64,000 nucleotides of DNA from Calycina herbarum (GCA_001414485.1 LLEY01000047.1:124001-188000), one strand, 5' to 3'. Shown: positions 11,123-23,529, counted from the stretch's first letter. The notes: generated from the letters alone by a model not told the origin. Translations and numbers: made by a program.

Positions 11123-12014
11123 TCGACTGCTGTTCAGATGAGGGTCTGTAGTAAGTAAAGTTCAAGTGAAGTATGAGAACACTGCTCCCCCAGACGTAGC
11201 CTTCTCCTGCCCAAAGACTGAACTGAAAGAGTCAACCATCTTTAAAATATACCAAATCACCAAGCGAGGGGATAGGGGTTGTCGACGCCAGATGTCAACT
11301 TTTTATGCACCCCAATCATTTGCATGCGACAATTTTATAATTAGACAAAGATGAATTGACATAAATATCATCAGCACCTTCCTTAAACATCTTATTCATA
11401 TACCTTATGCTTGAATAGGTGGAAATTTGGCATATGCAAAAAGTGTGGGAGGGGTGACATTGTATCAACTACCAACGTGTTTGTAGTAGCCCCACCCTGG
11501 TCCCGCTCTCAGTAAGTGCACGTAATCTTACAGAATAGGAAATGCCCCTTATATCTCTACACCCTGAAATTATCCTTTTCCAAGGTGGTGGAACCTCGGA
11601 CTTTCCTCATTTAATTCACACCACCACAACCTCTCTCTATGCTGACCTCATAACATCACAACCAATTTTCCAAAGTATGCCTTCCCTTCCCAGTCACCGC
11701 CTGGCTAGCGCCACATACGTAGTCACACAATATCGATCGTGTTATAGATCTCGGAGAAGCTACCGAGCAAGCGACATTTTTTCTGTCCCCTTTGGGTAGC
11801 ATTTCCGTGCGACCTACAAATCATCTACCAACTTTATTCCGGGCCCCTCATCAGGAGTTTAATTTTCCAGGCACGTTGTCATGGCATTCTTGGCCATGGC
11901 GGAATTATAATTGAGAAGTCGATAAGTACTTATTTGGCCCTTCTCCTTTTAGAATTTTCTTGGCTAGTTTGAAATCTTTCTTCGGATTCTTCTTACTCAT
12001 ATGTTTTATTCATA

Positions 12015-13064
12015 ATGATGAACTTTCTCGTTTTCGGTACTTTACTCGCTTGTGTGAGGACTATCCCGTTGCAAAATCCTGAGTCTGGAATTTTGCCGAG
12101 AGGTAAGAAGGTGCTTGAACTGGATGAAGCATGAACTAACTATTCTACAGCTGTCACCGTTACAGATGCAGATTTGAATAACTTTAAACTCTTTGCCAAT
12201 TATACCGCTGCTTCATATTGTCCCAACAACCAAAACTCAACAGCAAATACTCTCATCACTTGCGTGCCCACAGCATGCACCTTAGTGGAAGTGGATAAAG
12301 CAATTAGCGTAGTGGAATTCGGTAGCTCGTACGAAACTTTATTCTCGTACGCAGTCAAACATTAGCTTACAATCCATAGGGATGACACAACTGCTGCCAA
12401 CATAAAAGGCTTCGTAGCACTCGATCCAGCGAAATCTCTCGTGGTCGTCGCATTTGCTGGATCAGGAGCAAGCATTCGAAATTGGTTGACAGATTTCTCC
12501 ATTATACAAACTCCCTTTACGATAGCAGGTTGCACCGGGTGTTATGCCCACTCGGGATTTGGCAATGGATGGGCTCAGAGAAAGGCTGTTGTCGTCGATG
12601 CTGTGAAGTCAGCACTTGCCGCTCACCCATCATACTCTCTCGTCATTACCGGGCATTCCATTGGGGGTGGAATTGCGAACCTTGCGGGTGCCGAACTTCG
12701 AACTCTAGGATACCATGCCGACATTTATACCTATGGTTCTCCTCGCGTTGGGAACGCCGCGTTTGCAAACTTCGTAACTGCTCAGGCACCATCTTTGGGA
12801 TCGAACTATAGAGTTACACATACCAATGATCCGGTACCGCAGCTGATCCCAGATTGGATTGGATACGAACATGTGAGCCCGGAATATTGGCTCTCAACTG
12901 GAACTGCAACAACGGAATCTTATGAGACGAGTGAGATAGTCGTCTGCGAAGGTGTGGGTAATGATGGATGTAATACGGCGACTGGAATAATTCCACTGAA
13001 TAGTGAGGCTCATAATCATTATCTGGGTAATGTTGCGACTTGTCAAGGGCCTTTGGAGTATTAA
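12015..13064 (+). CDS. secreted class-3 lipase / feruloyl-esterase-like hydrolase
   Basis: Protein of 316 residues from exons 12015-12102, 12151-12328 and 12380-13064. The N-terminus (MMNFLVFGTLLACVRT) is a plausible signal peptide, so it is probably exported. The fold is fungal lipase 3: the nucleophile elbow reads GHSIGGG with Ser182, the acid is Asp239 in HTNDPVPQLIP, and the catalytic histidine is His302 in HNHYLG. An early Cys-rich segment (SYCPNNQN, TCVPTACTLVE) is typical of Thermomyces-type lipases and Aspergillus feruloyl esterase A. Family members cleave triacylglycerols or feruloyl-polysaccharide esters; which one applies here cannot be read from the sequence. The second intron uses donor GTACGA at 12329, chosen because the nearer GTAGCT donor breaks the frame. 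It ends 92 bases from the end of the convergent S41 peptidase. Confidence 0.9.
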
Positions 13065-13156
13065 AAATAAGGAATTGATTTATGAAAGACATGATACGGG
13101 TCGTCAATGAACATGATAATGAATGCAAAAAATAGAGTTATATATATTTGCGCTGT

Positions 13157-15633
13157 TCAAAGCGGTACCTTCTTCCCAAAAACAGGTCTCCTCTCCCCCT
13201 TGGGCATGGACGTAGATGGTTCAAAAACAGGAGGAACCTCTCTTTTCTCGGCCTTCGCTCTAACCTTCATCTCTTCCGACCTCCTTCGCCTTGTAGCAAG
13301 AGTCTCATTCTTATGCGGAAGACTCCCAGCAACACATTTGCCGTCCCCCCAAGCCGCTCTAGCAGCAGCCTTCCAAATAGCCTTAGGATCTCGAATCATC
13401 TCCGGTTGATAAAACAACCTGCAATCCGCTTCCTCGTACAGAAATTGGGCCGGGGTTCCATCCTCCAAGTTATCCCTCAATATCATATCTCGGACATTGA
13501 TAGAGCTATCGGTGCTTCGGTTCATAGGAAGGTTGCTTAGTTCAGTAACACTTTTCCAAGCTGTTCTTTGCTCTTTACTTGCACTTTGTAGGGCGATGTT
13601 GGCTAGGTAGAGGATGTAGGCGAAGGGATAGTTGTTGGATCCTTTGGTGCCGCCTACGGCTTGGATAGGGGATTTGTTCGGGCGTCCACCCATGGCAATA
13701 GATTTTACGCCGCCATGGGTTCTCATCATTTCGCTGAAGATGGAGCAGGTTGAAGCGCAATAGCCGTCGTATACCTATAAATTTTATTAGCTTTGAAGCT
13801 CCATATTGGAAATAATTTGAAAGGAGAGGAAACCGGGTGTTACAACATACCATCACGATATCCTCAGCAGCAAAAGGCTGTTTGAAGTTTTGTCGACTCC
13901 CATACCCAGTAATAGACATTCCTAGTCCCCATTGAGTGCTAGTTGTCAAGAGCGGATCGGTCAAATTCCACCTCAATAGACTCGTGAAATCATCTCCCTG
14001 GAATTTATGAGGTGAGAATTTATCATCATAAGTAAGGAAATTCTCATTCGTCTGATTCAAATCAAACCGATAATCCAAAACAGATTGAGAAGCAACAATT
14101 TGACTAGTACTGGCAGTTTCCAACGTGATGCCTGCTGTGAAATTCGAGATCTGTTTGCTCATGATATTGAAAGCATCGTGTTCTCGGAATCGAGAGAGGC
14201 CATCTTGTTGAATCGTTGGGAAAAACTGTCGAAAGGCATCATATCCATTGAGAATAATTCCACCTCCATTTCCAGAAAGATCAATCACCACTTTCGTTTT
14301 CCCCGCCGCTTTAGCATCTGAGATGAACTTCTCAATGACATATTGAAATTCCGCCGGGAAGTAAGGCTCAAATGACAACATGCTGAGAACCGCAACATCA
14401 GCAAACACTGGATCATCATCCAAGAAATATCCCGAGATCTGTTTGTCAGAACTGATGCCTTTAGGGATTGGATATCCATGGGCATATCCAGTATCTCGTT
14501 CGATCACAAAGTCATCATCATCCACAGGATTATAAGCTTTGGGTCCTGTGCAGAATTTCTCGTATGCTGATGGTCCATCGACGACACCCTTCCAGTTTCC
14601 ATAGATCTCGGCGTAGTTCTCGTGTGTTTTCTCAGTACCATTCAGGAATTGGATTTTTGTTTCGGGGCCAACGTAAATCATCCCACCTCGACCGGAACCA
14701 GCAAAATACCCCGAGTAGCGCAAGTTATCGTATTGTGCATCCATTGCTAGTTGATAGAACATGGTGTTGTAGAGGGCATCGGGATCTTGCAGAAACCCGA
14801 GATGGGACAAGTTTTCAAGATACTCGACTGCGTCCTCGCCGTTGATCTTTGCAATTGGCGATGCAGAGGATGTTCCATTCTTGGAGAGGCTCGCCATATC
14901 ATCTACGGTGTCAAAGTTAGCTCAGTGCAGCAAATAAGTCTTGACACTCAGTCATACGACCCATCTTTCTTGGTAAAGATAAGTCCTGGGCATGAGTGGA
15001 AAATAAAAACGAACATACCTCTAACATAAATCCCTGGAATTTCAATTCCATCTCGACTCACAGAAACCAACTGGACTCGTCTCCGAAATTGAATTCTACT
15101 CATCAAATCAGGTACGAACCTAAAATGCCCATCATGCGCGAGATTGAAAAGCGAAAATAGTTTCACTTGAAACTCATATTCATTGGAAAATTCTCCGTTC
15201 TTGATTCCGTCTAGAATTTCGTTGAAGCCTTCCCGCAGGTCAATGCCCGGCATTTGGTAACCTGATGGCGGATCCTTTAGGTATGCAATATCTATCGAGA
15301 TTTAGTCCCCGTGTGGAAGAGTGGAGGGGAGGACTCATACCAGATTGCCATTGTATATATGGGAGAATCGCATTGACTAAGTCTGTAGCTGCTTGGGGAT
15401 TCAAGGGGACGGAGTTGAGACAGTCATAAGCTACCTTTGCCGGTACGGTTGGTGCTCCTATTACAAGAATTAGTTTGATGATTATAAATGTTGGAAAAAT
15501 AACTACCAGATCCAGAAGCAGAAGATCTCTTGCTTACAACTGCGCAGGGACTAGCTAAATTTTCTGCCCTTGGGGCAGTTGTCGCGCCAGCAACATCAAG
15601 AAGAAACAACGAGCAAAGCTTTGAAAACTTCAT
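13157..15633 (-). CDS. secreted peptidase S41 family protein (CPAF-like)
   Basis: Protein of 728 residues, exons 15633-15507, 15457-15341, 15291-15019, 14902-13851 and 13774-13157, all junctions GT-AG in frame. MKFSKLCSLFLLDVAGATTA is a likely signal peptide. A helical N-terminal domain (DCLNSVPLNPQAA..) and a PDZ-like region precede the tail-specific-protease core. The core has KTKVVIDLSGNGGGIILNG, and at residues 526-533 DGYCASTC, where Ser531 sits at the position of the S41 nucleophile. Fungal homologues of this architecture are secreted or vacuolar and largely uncharacterised; whether this one is an active protease is inferred. The C-terminal 60 residues are Arg/Lys-rich and probably disordered. 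Convergent with the lipase. Confidence 0.85.
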
Positions 15634-17224
15634 CCTGAGTCGAAACAACCAATTGAGCAATTGGAGAAGGGAAAACTACGCACAAAGCTAGGAGGGAAAA
15701 GAGCTACCATCTTACATATGGTTGCATGCCGCGGTACAGAAACTCGAATCATATTTATCAAATCTTTGTAATTGGACATGGGAGTTTCAGGTACGAGGCT
15801 CGCCAATAATGAGATTTAATATACAACTCGACGCCTGCCTGGCAGCTCTCCAAGGGCTCGTTCGTATGTATGCGGATGCTGCAGGTCAGGTGCTGTGGTG
15901 TGGAGTCGGGAGTGAGGCTAAATTGGAATTTGCCCCATCTGGATGATCGACAGCCACCATTGTACTGCTGGATACCGTGAGGGACAGGTGTGGTATATTA
16001 TAGAATAGATGAAATGAGGTAAGAGGTATATTTCTTGTTGAAGCCTAGAAGGAGAAAGTCTGGTTTGAATAATTGAACAGGTGAGATGGAGACGGGACGT
16101 TACATAACAAGACTCTCATATTGGATTCTGGGCCCTCATGTGTTATTTTTGGAAACCGGATAGTTAGGTGTCAGCATTTGGCATTCCGTAAGAAGGCGGG
16201 GTGAGAGGTAGCTGTATAGTATATAACATGTACGAAATATTGTATGCGGCGCAGAGCGATTGTGTATATTGCCTTCGTTCGCGAGACTTTAGCCTCAAAG
16301 AATTCTCGGGTTCGGAAAACGCCGTCAGGACACATTGTTTGATGCGAGAAAGACTTAGAGCTCGTTGTCAATAAGGCATGTCCGCGTGAGTTGACATATA
16401 TTGATGCCTAGATCTCCAATGAAACTCCTTACTTTTGCTCCAATTCAGATACTTGGAGCTCAACCTGGTAGGCTGCTTCACGTGATGAGATTTTCTGGGG
16501 GAAAAATGACATCCCCTAGATGATCGAAGGTCTGAGGGGCGGGCCAACTCAACACCACCCAATACGAAAAAGACAAGTAATGACAAAAAGAAGAGTCTTT
16601 TAAGTTACTTTTGATAGGTTGATAGATATCCAAAGTGGCATGAGGCAAAGCGCTTGAAACTCATTAAAAGATAAAAGAAGAAACAAACGTTGGACAAGAA
16701 TAGACGCTTGAAAGAGTGAACAAATACCAAAACCCCGCACTTCACCAAGATATAAAGCAGTCGATGAGGAGGCTGAATCCACATCGCGGCCAGAATAAAA
16801 GGGAGAGCTATCACGCGGAAGATTTCTTCACTAAGGCCGTACCAAAAATAGAGGGAAGGGCGGCGATATGTGTTGAGGAAAATGGCTGATGAAGATGGAG
16901 GGCGAGGATGAGATTTGTGGAACGTGACCTAGCCAGTTGTACACGTGACTAAGTCCACTAGCGCTGAGTTTGATCACGCGAAATGTAAACAATGGTCGCT
17001 CCTCCCCAACATCGTCAAATCTAACCATTTCTTAACCTTGCAATACCAATTCTACGCCCGACCGCCACACACCAACTACCCCGAGAATTCGATTCCCCTC
17101 ATCTGCCAATTGACGCGAAACTAATTGCGATAGCTACGCGACAGCTCCCGAGTCCGCGAAGCCAACTTCACTCCCCCGAAATACTTCCCCACGCCAATCG
17201 ATGCGCGGCCAAATACCTTGATCA
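15634..17224. other. intergenic, S41 peptidase / DSN1 divergent region
   Basis: About 1.6 kb between divergent start codons. It should hold both promoters. A plus-strand frame at 15722-15946 and minus-strand frames at 16171-17028 are short and featureless; I see no gene. The 200 bases before 17225 are C-rich, consistent with the DSN1 5' UTR. Confidence 0.5.
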
Positions 17225-18790
17225 ATGACTACCCTCGTACGCACTCGGATTCCTTTAGAGACGTTGAGCATGAGTCAACCTAATGGAAGACGGAGGAGCA
17301 AGCGCCTTGCTAGTGAGTAGTTTGGGGCGCCTCCGCAGCGGCAACAATGGCGCGCAATACTGATATGATGATACAGCATACGACGAAGAAGATGGCGATT
17401 TTGTCTTTACCCGCGGATCGAAACGAACAAAAACTGAAGCGGTATCTTCAGAACCTACACCCGCCCCAGCACCAGTGCCAGCACCAACAGCGAAGAGGGG
17501 TAGAAAACCGAAAGAACGCGACGAGGAGGAAGCGCCACCAGAGAAGAAGCCTCGAGGGCGGCCGACGACTTTTGCGACACCTAAAGGAGACAGTGACTCA
17601 ATAAACGTACCGAAGAAGAGAAAGGTTACGCGTTCATCAACAGGGAAAGCGCAGAATGGAGAATCTAATGCAAATGGTTCGGTGTTGGGGTCAACAGAGC
17701 TCGATAGCATAGACTTGGTCGGCTCAACGATAGTGAATGAGTCGCATAATGAAAGTGCGGATAGTACGAATCAGCCTACGATAATAACCCTGCCTTTCAG
17801 TGACACTCCAGTCATTGATCGAAATAAGGAGATGAGAAAGAAGGGGACGGGCACGCGCAGGAGTAGCTTAGGACTTCGTGGAAGAAGAGCAAGCTCATTG
17901 ATTGAGAATGGCCATAGCGCAATTCCGCACCGTCAAGTGGAGACATCGGAATTCTATAAGCATATTGAAGCAGATGGGTTGAGTGAACCTAGGAGGATGA
18001 AACAACTATTGACTTGGGTTGGTGAGAGGGAATTGGGCGAGAAACCATCGCATGGGGAAGCAAATGATTTATGTGAACAAATGGGTGAGCACAATGTCCA
18101 ATTTAAATGCTATCTAGCTAATGAAATTGTAGCGCGGACAATCAAGGAAGGCCTGCTCAAGGACTTTTCCAACAGGTCAGATTATTCGGATTGGTTTACA
18201 AGGGAGGATACAGCGCCCAGGAAAGTCATCAAGAAACCGAATCCACGGAATATTGAGCTAGAAGAGCAAATATCAGAATCAGACGCCCGAATCAAGCTGT
18301 AAGTCGCTCCTGCTCACTCGCAGCCTATATTATTGTATACTAATAAGTTTCTAGATTAAAACAGGAACGCGATCAATGGAAAGCACTTGCGAAATCCCCA
18401 CCAACCCTACCTCTAATATTTCCCGAAAACTCCCCCGAAATCAAATCCTCCGATATCGACGCATCTCTCCTCTCCCCCGAGCAAGCAGACATACTCGCAT
18501 CAGTATCGTCATTCTCCGCCCTTAGCCTTCGAGAACAGGTAGCCACACAGGTCCAGGAGCTATTATCTGGGCTGGAATTTAAGGTGGATCGGTTTGCGGA
18601 TGGTGTCCATAAACTCGAGCAGTACGAACAAACTGCTGGAAGGGCCGCCGACAAGATTCTGTCCATATCTGCTGTGCGATTAGAAGAACGGGATCGACGG
18701 GAAAAGGAAGAAGTTGGGACCCGAGATATACCAATGCAAGAAGTCTTGAGGAGTCTGAGTCGAATTCTACCTCAGAACAACAACCGATAG
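17225..18790 (+). CDS. DSN1: Mis12/MIND kinetochore complex subunit DSN1
   Basis: Kinetochore linker protein, about 480 residues. Exons 17225-17312, 17377-18298 and about 18356-18790. The N-terminus is basic and disordered (RGRKPKERDEEEAPPEKKPRGRP). The diagnostic block follows: RRSSLGLRGRRASSLIENGH, containing RRSS and RRASS sites that resemble Aurora B targets, then IPHRQVETSEFYKHIEADGL and a helical MIND domain. A coiled coil (NIELEEQISESDARIKL) runs into the last exon (KQERDQWKALAK..). DSN1 joins Mis12, Nnf1 and Nsl1 between CENP-C and Ndc80. The last junction is odd: the only good donor (GTAAGT, 18299) is phase 2, whereas the acceptor at 18354-18355 leads into the DSN1 frame only from phase 0. 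One missing A in the AAA at 18359 would explain it. An in-frame ATG at 17270 is an alternative start. Confidence 0.85.
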
Positions 18791-19518
18791 ACAGCTTTGG
18801 AAACAGATAGCATGGGTCCGCGTTTTACATATTGTGTTGGGGAATTAATCTGGGTGTTTCTTATACCCTGGGAGCAAAGGAGATTGAATTGCATTTTCGG
18901 AGCTGGGGGTACTGAATTGATGAGGCATGATGACTTTTTCTTATACGGTACTTTTTTACTCTTCATGGAAGCATTGGTGTTTGGGGGGGATACCGATATC
19001 TGTTTTTTGATCACCTTTTTGATCTTCGTTGTACAAATCATGATTTTGTCACTAGGAGTGGGGTGGTACTTGGCAGTGACATGCCAGAGTTTGGGTATCA
19101 TAAATGTCTCTGGATTTTCGTCTCGGGGCGGATGGATGGGGAGACTTGCTTGAGTTGGTTCCAGGACTCGTCAGACATGCAGAAAATAAACACAAATGGC
19201 ATATTGTCAAGCTTCAAGCTAGTTCACTCGGCTTTTGGCTGTTTAAGATCTTCGTTTGTGAATGTTGAATTGTTTGTTTCTGGGGTATTCTCCTCGGTAC
19301 TCGTTCTATGATTATAAAGTCTCTCTTCTTCTCTCATTTCTCTCCTCCCACAAACATTACCTGCGCGCTTTCTAATTCTATGATATATGATATTATACAA
19401 TCTCTGAGCTCGCGCTTATAAAGTCTATGTTGAATGCAGACTCGTAAAAACGCCAAGTTACCAAAGGAGATAACAGGGAAAGAAAGTCAAAAAGGATAAT
19501 TGTACACTCCACCCTCTA
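18791..19518. other. intergenic between convergent DSN1 and sulfite oxidase
   Basis: About 0.7 kb shared by two converging 3' ends. Open frames here are short and unlike known proteins; the T-rich plus strand looks like untranslated and spacer sequence. Confidence 0.5.
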
Positions 19519-21575
19519 TCACTCCCCTACTCGTTCGTTCTTCGTACCCGATGCTGCATCGTCCATATATACTCTATGCCAGGCTACAGCGAGATTTCCC
19601 CTTGCGTTGTAGATGGGTTTGAAATGTTCGGGTTGGGTGTTATACGCTTCATCCGTAGCTTTAACAGCAATAACCATCTTCTCCTTGCCGGCAGAGGTCG
19701 ATTTGGTAGAAGCTCCTCTGGGAGCTGAAGAAGCATCAATGGTATACTGCCACTGTTTCCAAGCCCAATGCTTACTCCCAATCTCCTTCTCGGGAATCTC
19801 CAAAGCAGCTTGTCCCCAACTCTTCCCATCATCCGTACTAACATCCACTCTCACGATTTCTCGCCCACCACCGGAGTACGCCCACCCTTTCACAATGAAT
19901 ATCCCTTCTTTGACAGGAGTTATGGAGGTGACAGCGGAGTTGACAGGCATTTCTTGTATTGATTTCGCGGTTTCCCAGTTCTCGGAGCCAACTTCGTTAG
20001 GTCCGAAGGATTTATAGTCTCGACGTTGCCATTGTGATGTACTTTCCTCATCAGAGATCACGATACTTTTTAACCACTTCACACTTCTTGCTGCGACGTG
20101 GCCGGGGACGATGACTCGTAGGGGATACCCGTGATCTTGAGGGATCGGTTGGTGGTTCATGCAGTGAGCGAGGAGGACATCGCCATTTGGAGAGAGAGCC
20201 TTTTGTACTGGGATGGAAGCACCGTAAGCTTCGTGGCCCATGAATTGTATGTGTTTTGCATCCGGAGGGGGAGAGGTGACGGGAAACCCGGCGTGGGAGA
20301 GGATATCTCGTAGGTATGGACCGGTCCAAGTTGCCGTTCCAATGGCACCCACTTGCCATTGGAGGCCGGATGTGTTTCCACAGGAGGATGTCATGTGAGA
20401 GCGACGGTTTCCGGAACATTGGAGGGTGGATGTTATGGTGTGTTGTTCAAATTTCTCTTTTAGGTCTTGGAGCGTGTAGGTTACTTCTTCGCCGTCCGGT
20501 AACTCGATCGTGAGAGTAGAGTTGGGCGGTGGTGAGGGTACCCACATGTGGTTTCGGACATAGAATATGTTGTTTGGTGTTATGAAGGTCGTTAGCTCAT
20601 CAGCTGGTGTTTCTGCATTGCAAGGTCGAGAGGTGTGTTGGTGGAGTTTAGTATCTCGTTTAGGATCGTGTTCGAAGGGGTCTTCGATGCTGTCTGATGG
20701 GACAACACCAGCTATTAGGTCTTGAGGATCGACGATACCGATTAGGTACATCTCCAGGATGTCGTAGACTTCTTGCTTTTGGTGGATGCTAAAGATTTTC
20801 CACTGATATGGTCAGCACTTTTGACATTACAATATTAGGAGAACAGGAAACTATAAAGTATTCAACCGAAGGATGATCATGAAATCTTTAAATAGTCCTC
20901 AACCAAGAAATAGGCCAAGTTTACTCCACTGGGTTTTGTCCGGCGCCAACTCCCCCCTTTAATCAAACACAACCGAGCCTGTTCACTTGAACTTGTGAAC
21001 TCCCCTCATACCAATCCCAAACAAATTCAATACAACACAAAAGAACTAAAATTTTGCTTACTCACATAAGGATCAATACTCCCGCCAGCAGCTTTCAAAA
21101 TTATCTCACCTCCCGGGTGTCCTTGAATCCAATCCGTGATATCGTACACCTTTTCTCCTCTAATAACCCATGGTCTCTCAGAAGTCGGACCATGTTCCTT
21201 CACCTCGCTCAACCTGATTTTTCTAGACAGAACATCCTCAGAATTAACAGGAGATTCAGCTTCTAAATTCTGTGAAGATGAAAGAAGAAACAGAATTGGA
21301 ACCGATCCTAGAACGATGAAAAGCCGGGAGTAATGGGTCCGGGGATGTGATTTGGTGGAAGAATGTTGACGAGCTTGAGAAAACCTCGATTGAAATCTTG
21401 TATAGGCAATATTCCGTATGTTTGGTCTTGTAGCCGAACATCTCGTTGAGAATTGCGAAATCCTTGGTGTTTTCGTAATAGTTGGGGTCATCGACCTTCC
21501 CAGAAAGCTGGGTACCGCACCCCCACTTCCGATCATGCGTGTGACCTGCATGACAGGGTAGCGACACAAAACCAT
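19519..21575 (-). CDS. mitochondrial sulfite oxidase (cytochrome b5 + molybdopterin)
   Basis: Oxidises sulfite to sulfate, passing electrons to cytochrome c in the mitochondrial intermembrane space. Predicted 597 residues from exons 21575-21066 and 20802-19519; the 263-base intron is long for this genome. Residues 1-80 are Ser/Thr/Arg-rich and look like a matrix-targeting sequence; RLFIVLGSVPILFLLSS (about 84-100) is a membrane or sorting segment. The cytochrome b5 domain has heme ligands His153 (GHPGGE) and His177 (FSIHQ), the latter just past the intron, which is why the acceptor at 20803 was chosen. The molybdopterin domain has Cys299 in LQCSGNRRSHM, the expected metal ligand, followed by the C-terminal dimerisation domain. 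This is the animal-type domain order. It may deal with sulfite released by sulfur-compound breakdown; a TauD-family gene lies 12 kb away. Confidence 0.92.
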
Positions 21576-22152
21576 AAGGATGCGATTTTCTAGGTTATAT
21601 CTTCATTTCGTAAAGGTAGTGAGTGAGAGGTCATGCAATTGCTGTGTTGAGGTGTAAGCTGACTGATGTGCGAGTGAGAGGTTGAAAGGAAGTCTAAAAA
21701 AAAGTTCCAGATTCACCCCTGAATAGTGTAACCTTGATAGGTTGATTAGGTTGCCCCGCAAACAATCTTGATAAGTAAATAAAACTTAGCCAATCACAAT
21801 CTGATCATGTTTTCTTTTTCCTGCACCATTTGGAAGGACATGGAATTATTTTGAGCTTCTTCAAAGAACATAACTTCATATCTTCAGCCTTCCTTTTTAG
21901 CTGGAAGTTTTTCAAGTAGTACTCCGAAGAGTTGACTTACGCTGCAGCGCGACCCCTGACTCCATACCATTGTTTGTACCAGCAAGACTTTGCTATCAAG
22001 TGATAAATTCAGAGGCGGGGTTTGTATTTGAGTGAATCGGAGTCTATTGCAAAATCTTGAAAGTGGCCATGTACCGCATCAAGTGCGAGCAAACACTGGT
22101 CCTACCACACCACCGCTTCCACCTTCACGCGATAAGGTAGGATACGATCAGC
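21576..22152. promoter_or_regulatory. divergent promoter region
   Basis: 577 bases between the divergent starts of the sulfite oxidase and the 458-residue gene. No gene is visible and no specific factor site could be assigned with confidence. Confidence 0.5.
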
Positions 22153-23529
22153 ATGTCTCTTAATACCCCCAAGCCTCCAGTTGCTGTTGCTGTTGTCAAA
22201 CTCCACAATCGCTTTCAAGTCAAATGCGATGGCAGACAAATCACTATTCTCAGCAACAGCTATGACCCCAATGCAGCATCATACATTCCACTATTGGAGC
22301 CTCTTCGTGGAGCCAAGAACCAAATCCTAAAACGCCAACCAGAAGTACGAGATAAGCCAACGACATGGTGGAAAGCCCAGTGTATCTTCCGTGGTCTCGA
22401 ATTTTCAGGCAATGAAAAATCCGTCTTCCAATCACGAATGCGAGCAGCCCCGAATACTGAAATGACGGTGGAGATACGAGAGCTGGAGGCGAAAATGGTG
22501 AAAGAGTACCATCAAGAACAAGAGAGGGAGAATAAACGAGCTTCCGAAACACGATGGTCTGGTTTGACTTACGAGGAGAAGGCGAAAGCTGATAGTCATC
22601 GCATGTTGTTGGAAAGCTTTCCCCTTAGCAAGCCAGGACAAAACTTCACAACGAAATCGGACCCAGTCATATTGAGAATCAGCCAGAACGACAAAGAATG
22701 GGATTACCTGCTTGAGGAAATGGGCCTTCAAACAAGATGCGCAACCTTTCCAGGAGGCCATCCAGACAAAACCCCGATATACGACTCGATTGCCATTATC
22801 GGCCGTCCAGAATCCGATCTTGACCGCAACAAAGAATGGCTCGAAGTAAAGAGATCCATTCAACGCGCACAGGCGGAGCTCGAGAATGAGTTAAAGCAAT
22901 ACCAGCAAGGACTTCTCAAAGAGACAAAAAAGGGAAAAGAGTGGGATATTACTGGAAAATACCAAATTCAATGCCCCAGAATCGAAAGCGACTGGCGAAT
23001 GGATTTTGGCACTCTAGAGATATTTGCAGGAGTTAATCAACTCTGCGCAAAATTCGATTTTGGAATAATCACCGGTGTGATGCAATTTGAGAGACAACTA
23101 GAGAAGACGAAGAAGAGCACAGGAAAGAAAAATCCGGCAACCAGCAACCCCCTGACAAAGAATCCATCGAGAAAGAGAAATCATGATGAATTTGAGGAAT
23201 ATGGCGATGAGGAGGACCCGAGTGAATTCCAGCTTGGACCAATTTCGATATCCTCTGATAAAAACACGAACTGGACTTACCGTTGGCGCGGAGAAGACAC
23301 TGGCACGGCAGAAATCGAGCGCAAATCAGACATCAAATCCTACGAGTTGAAGTTCTGTAAGCCGAGAGGTATGAAGATAGAGGGCACGTTCGGGACTCTT
23401 TTCCTGGAAGAAGCCTGCACTTTTACTGGCGAAAAGATTGCAGTTGGGACTGGACAGAAGATTGATCCTTCCTATGAATGGTTGAAGCGTAGTGAGCGTG
23501 GTTGGAGTAGGGGTCGGAGGTGGCATTAA
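22153..23529 (+). CDS. uncharacterised 458-residue protein
   Basis: Intronless open frame with a normal ATG; I recognise no domain. Residues 1-35 predict beta strands (VAVAVVKLHNRFQVKCDGRQ). A long charged helix lies at about 95-135 (TVEIRELEAKMVKEYHQEQE..), another at about 235-270 (KRSIQRAQAELENELKQYQQ), and a mixed alpha/beta region with repeated aromatic residues follows (WDITGKYQIQCPRIESDWRM, LEIFAGVNQLCAKFDFGI). A Lys-rich segment TKNPSRKRNHDEFEEYGDEE around 350 may be a nuclear signal. No signal peptide or membrane segment is seen. Coding character (length, no stops, uniform codon use) supports a real gene, possibly confined to related fungi. Confidence 0.75.
   Translation: MSLNTPKPPVAVAVVKLHNRFQVKCDGRQITILSNSYDPNAASYIPLLEPLRGAKNQILKRQPEVRDKPTTWWKAQCIFRGLEFSGNEKSVFQSRMRAAPNTEMTVEIRELEAKMVKEYHQEQERENKRASETRWSGLTYEEKAKADSHRMLLESFPLSKPGQNFTTKSDPVILRISQNDKEWDYLLEEMGLQTRCATFPGGHPDKTPIYDSIAIIGRPESDLDRNKEWLEVKRSIQRAQAELENELKQYQQGLLKETKKGKEWDITGKYQIQCPRIESDWRMDFGTLEIFAGVNQLCAKFDFGIITGVMQFERQLEKTKKSTGKKNPATSNPLTKNPSRKRNHDEFEEYGDEEDPSEFQLGPISISSDKNTNWTYRWRGEDTGTAEIERKSDIKSYELKFCKPRGMKIEGTFGTLFLEEACTFTGEKIAVGTGQKIDPSYEWLKRSERGWSRGRRWH

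Larger units (their letters stand above)
7019..12014. other. 5-kb gene desert
   Basis: No intact gene is visible. Open frames here are short, many begin with TTG or GTG, and none resembles a known domain. The plus strand repeatedly shows the string TTGTTGTC(G/T) or a near variant (for example near 8080, 8630, 10195 and 10310). Sequence complexity is normal and the clear TAA/TAG-rich signature of RIP is not obvious. A possible gene remnant (10391-10870) and a pair of direct repeats (10917-11122) are listed separately. Confidence 0.5.
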
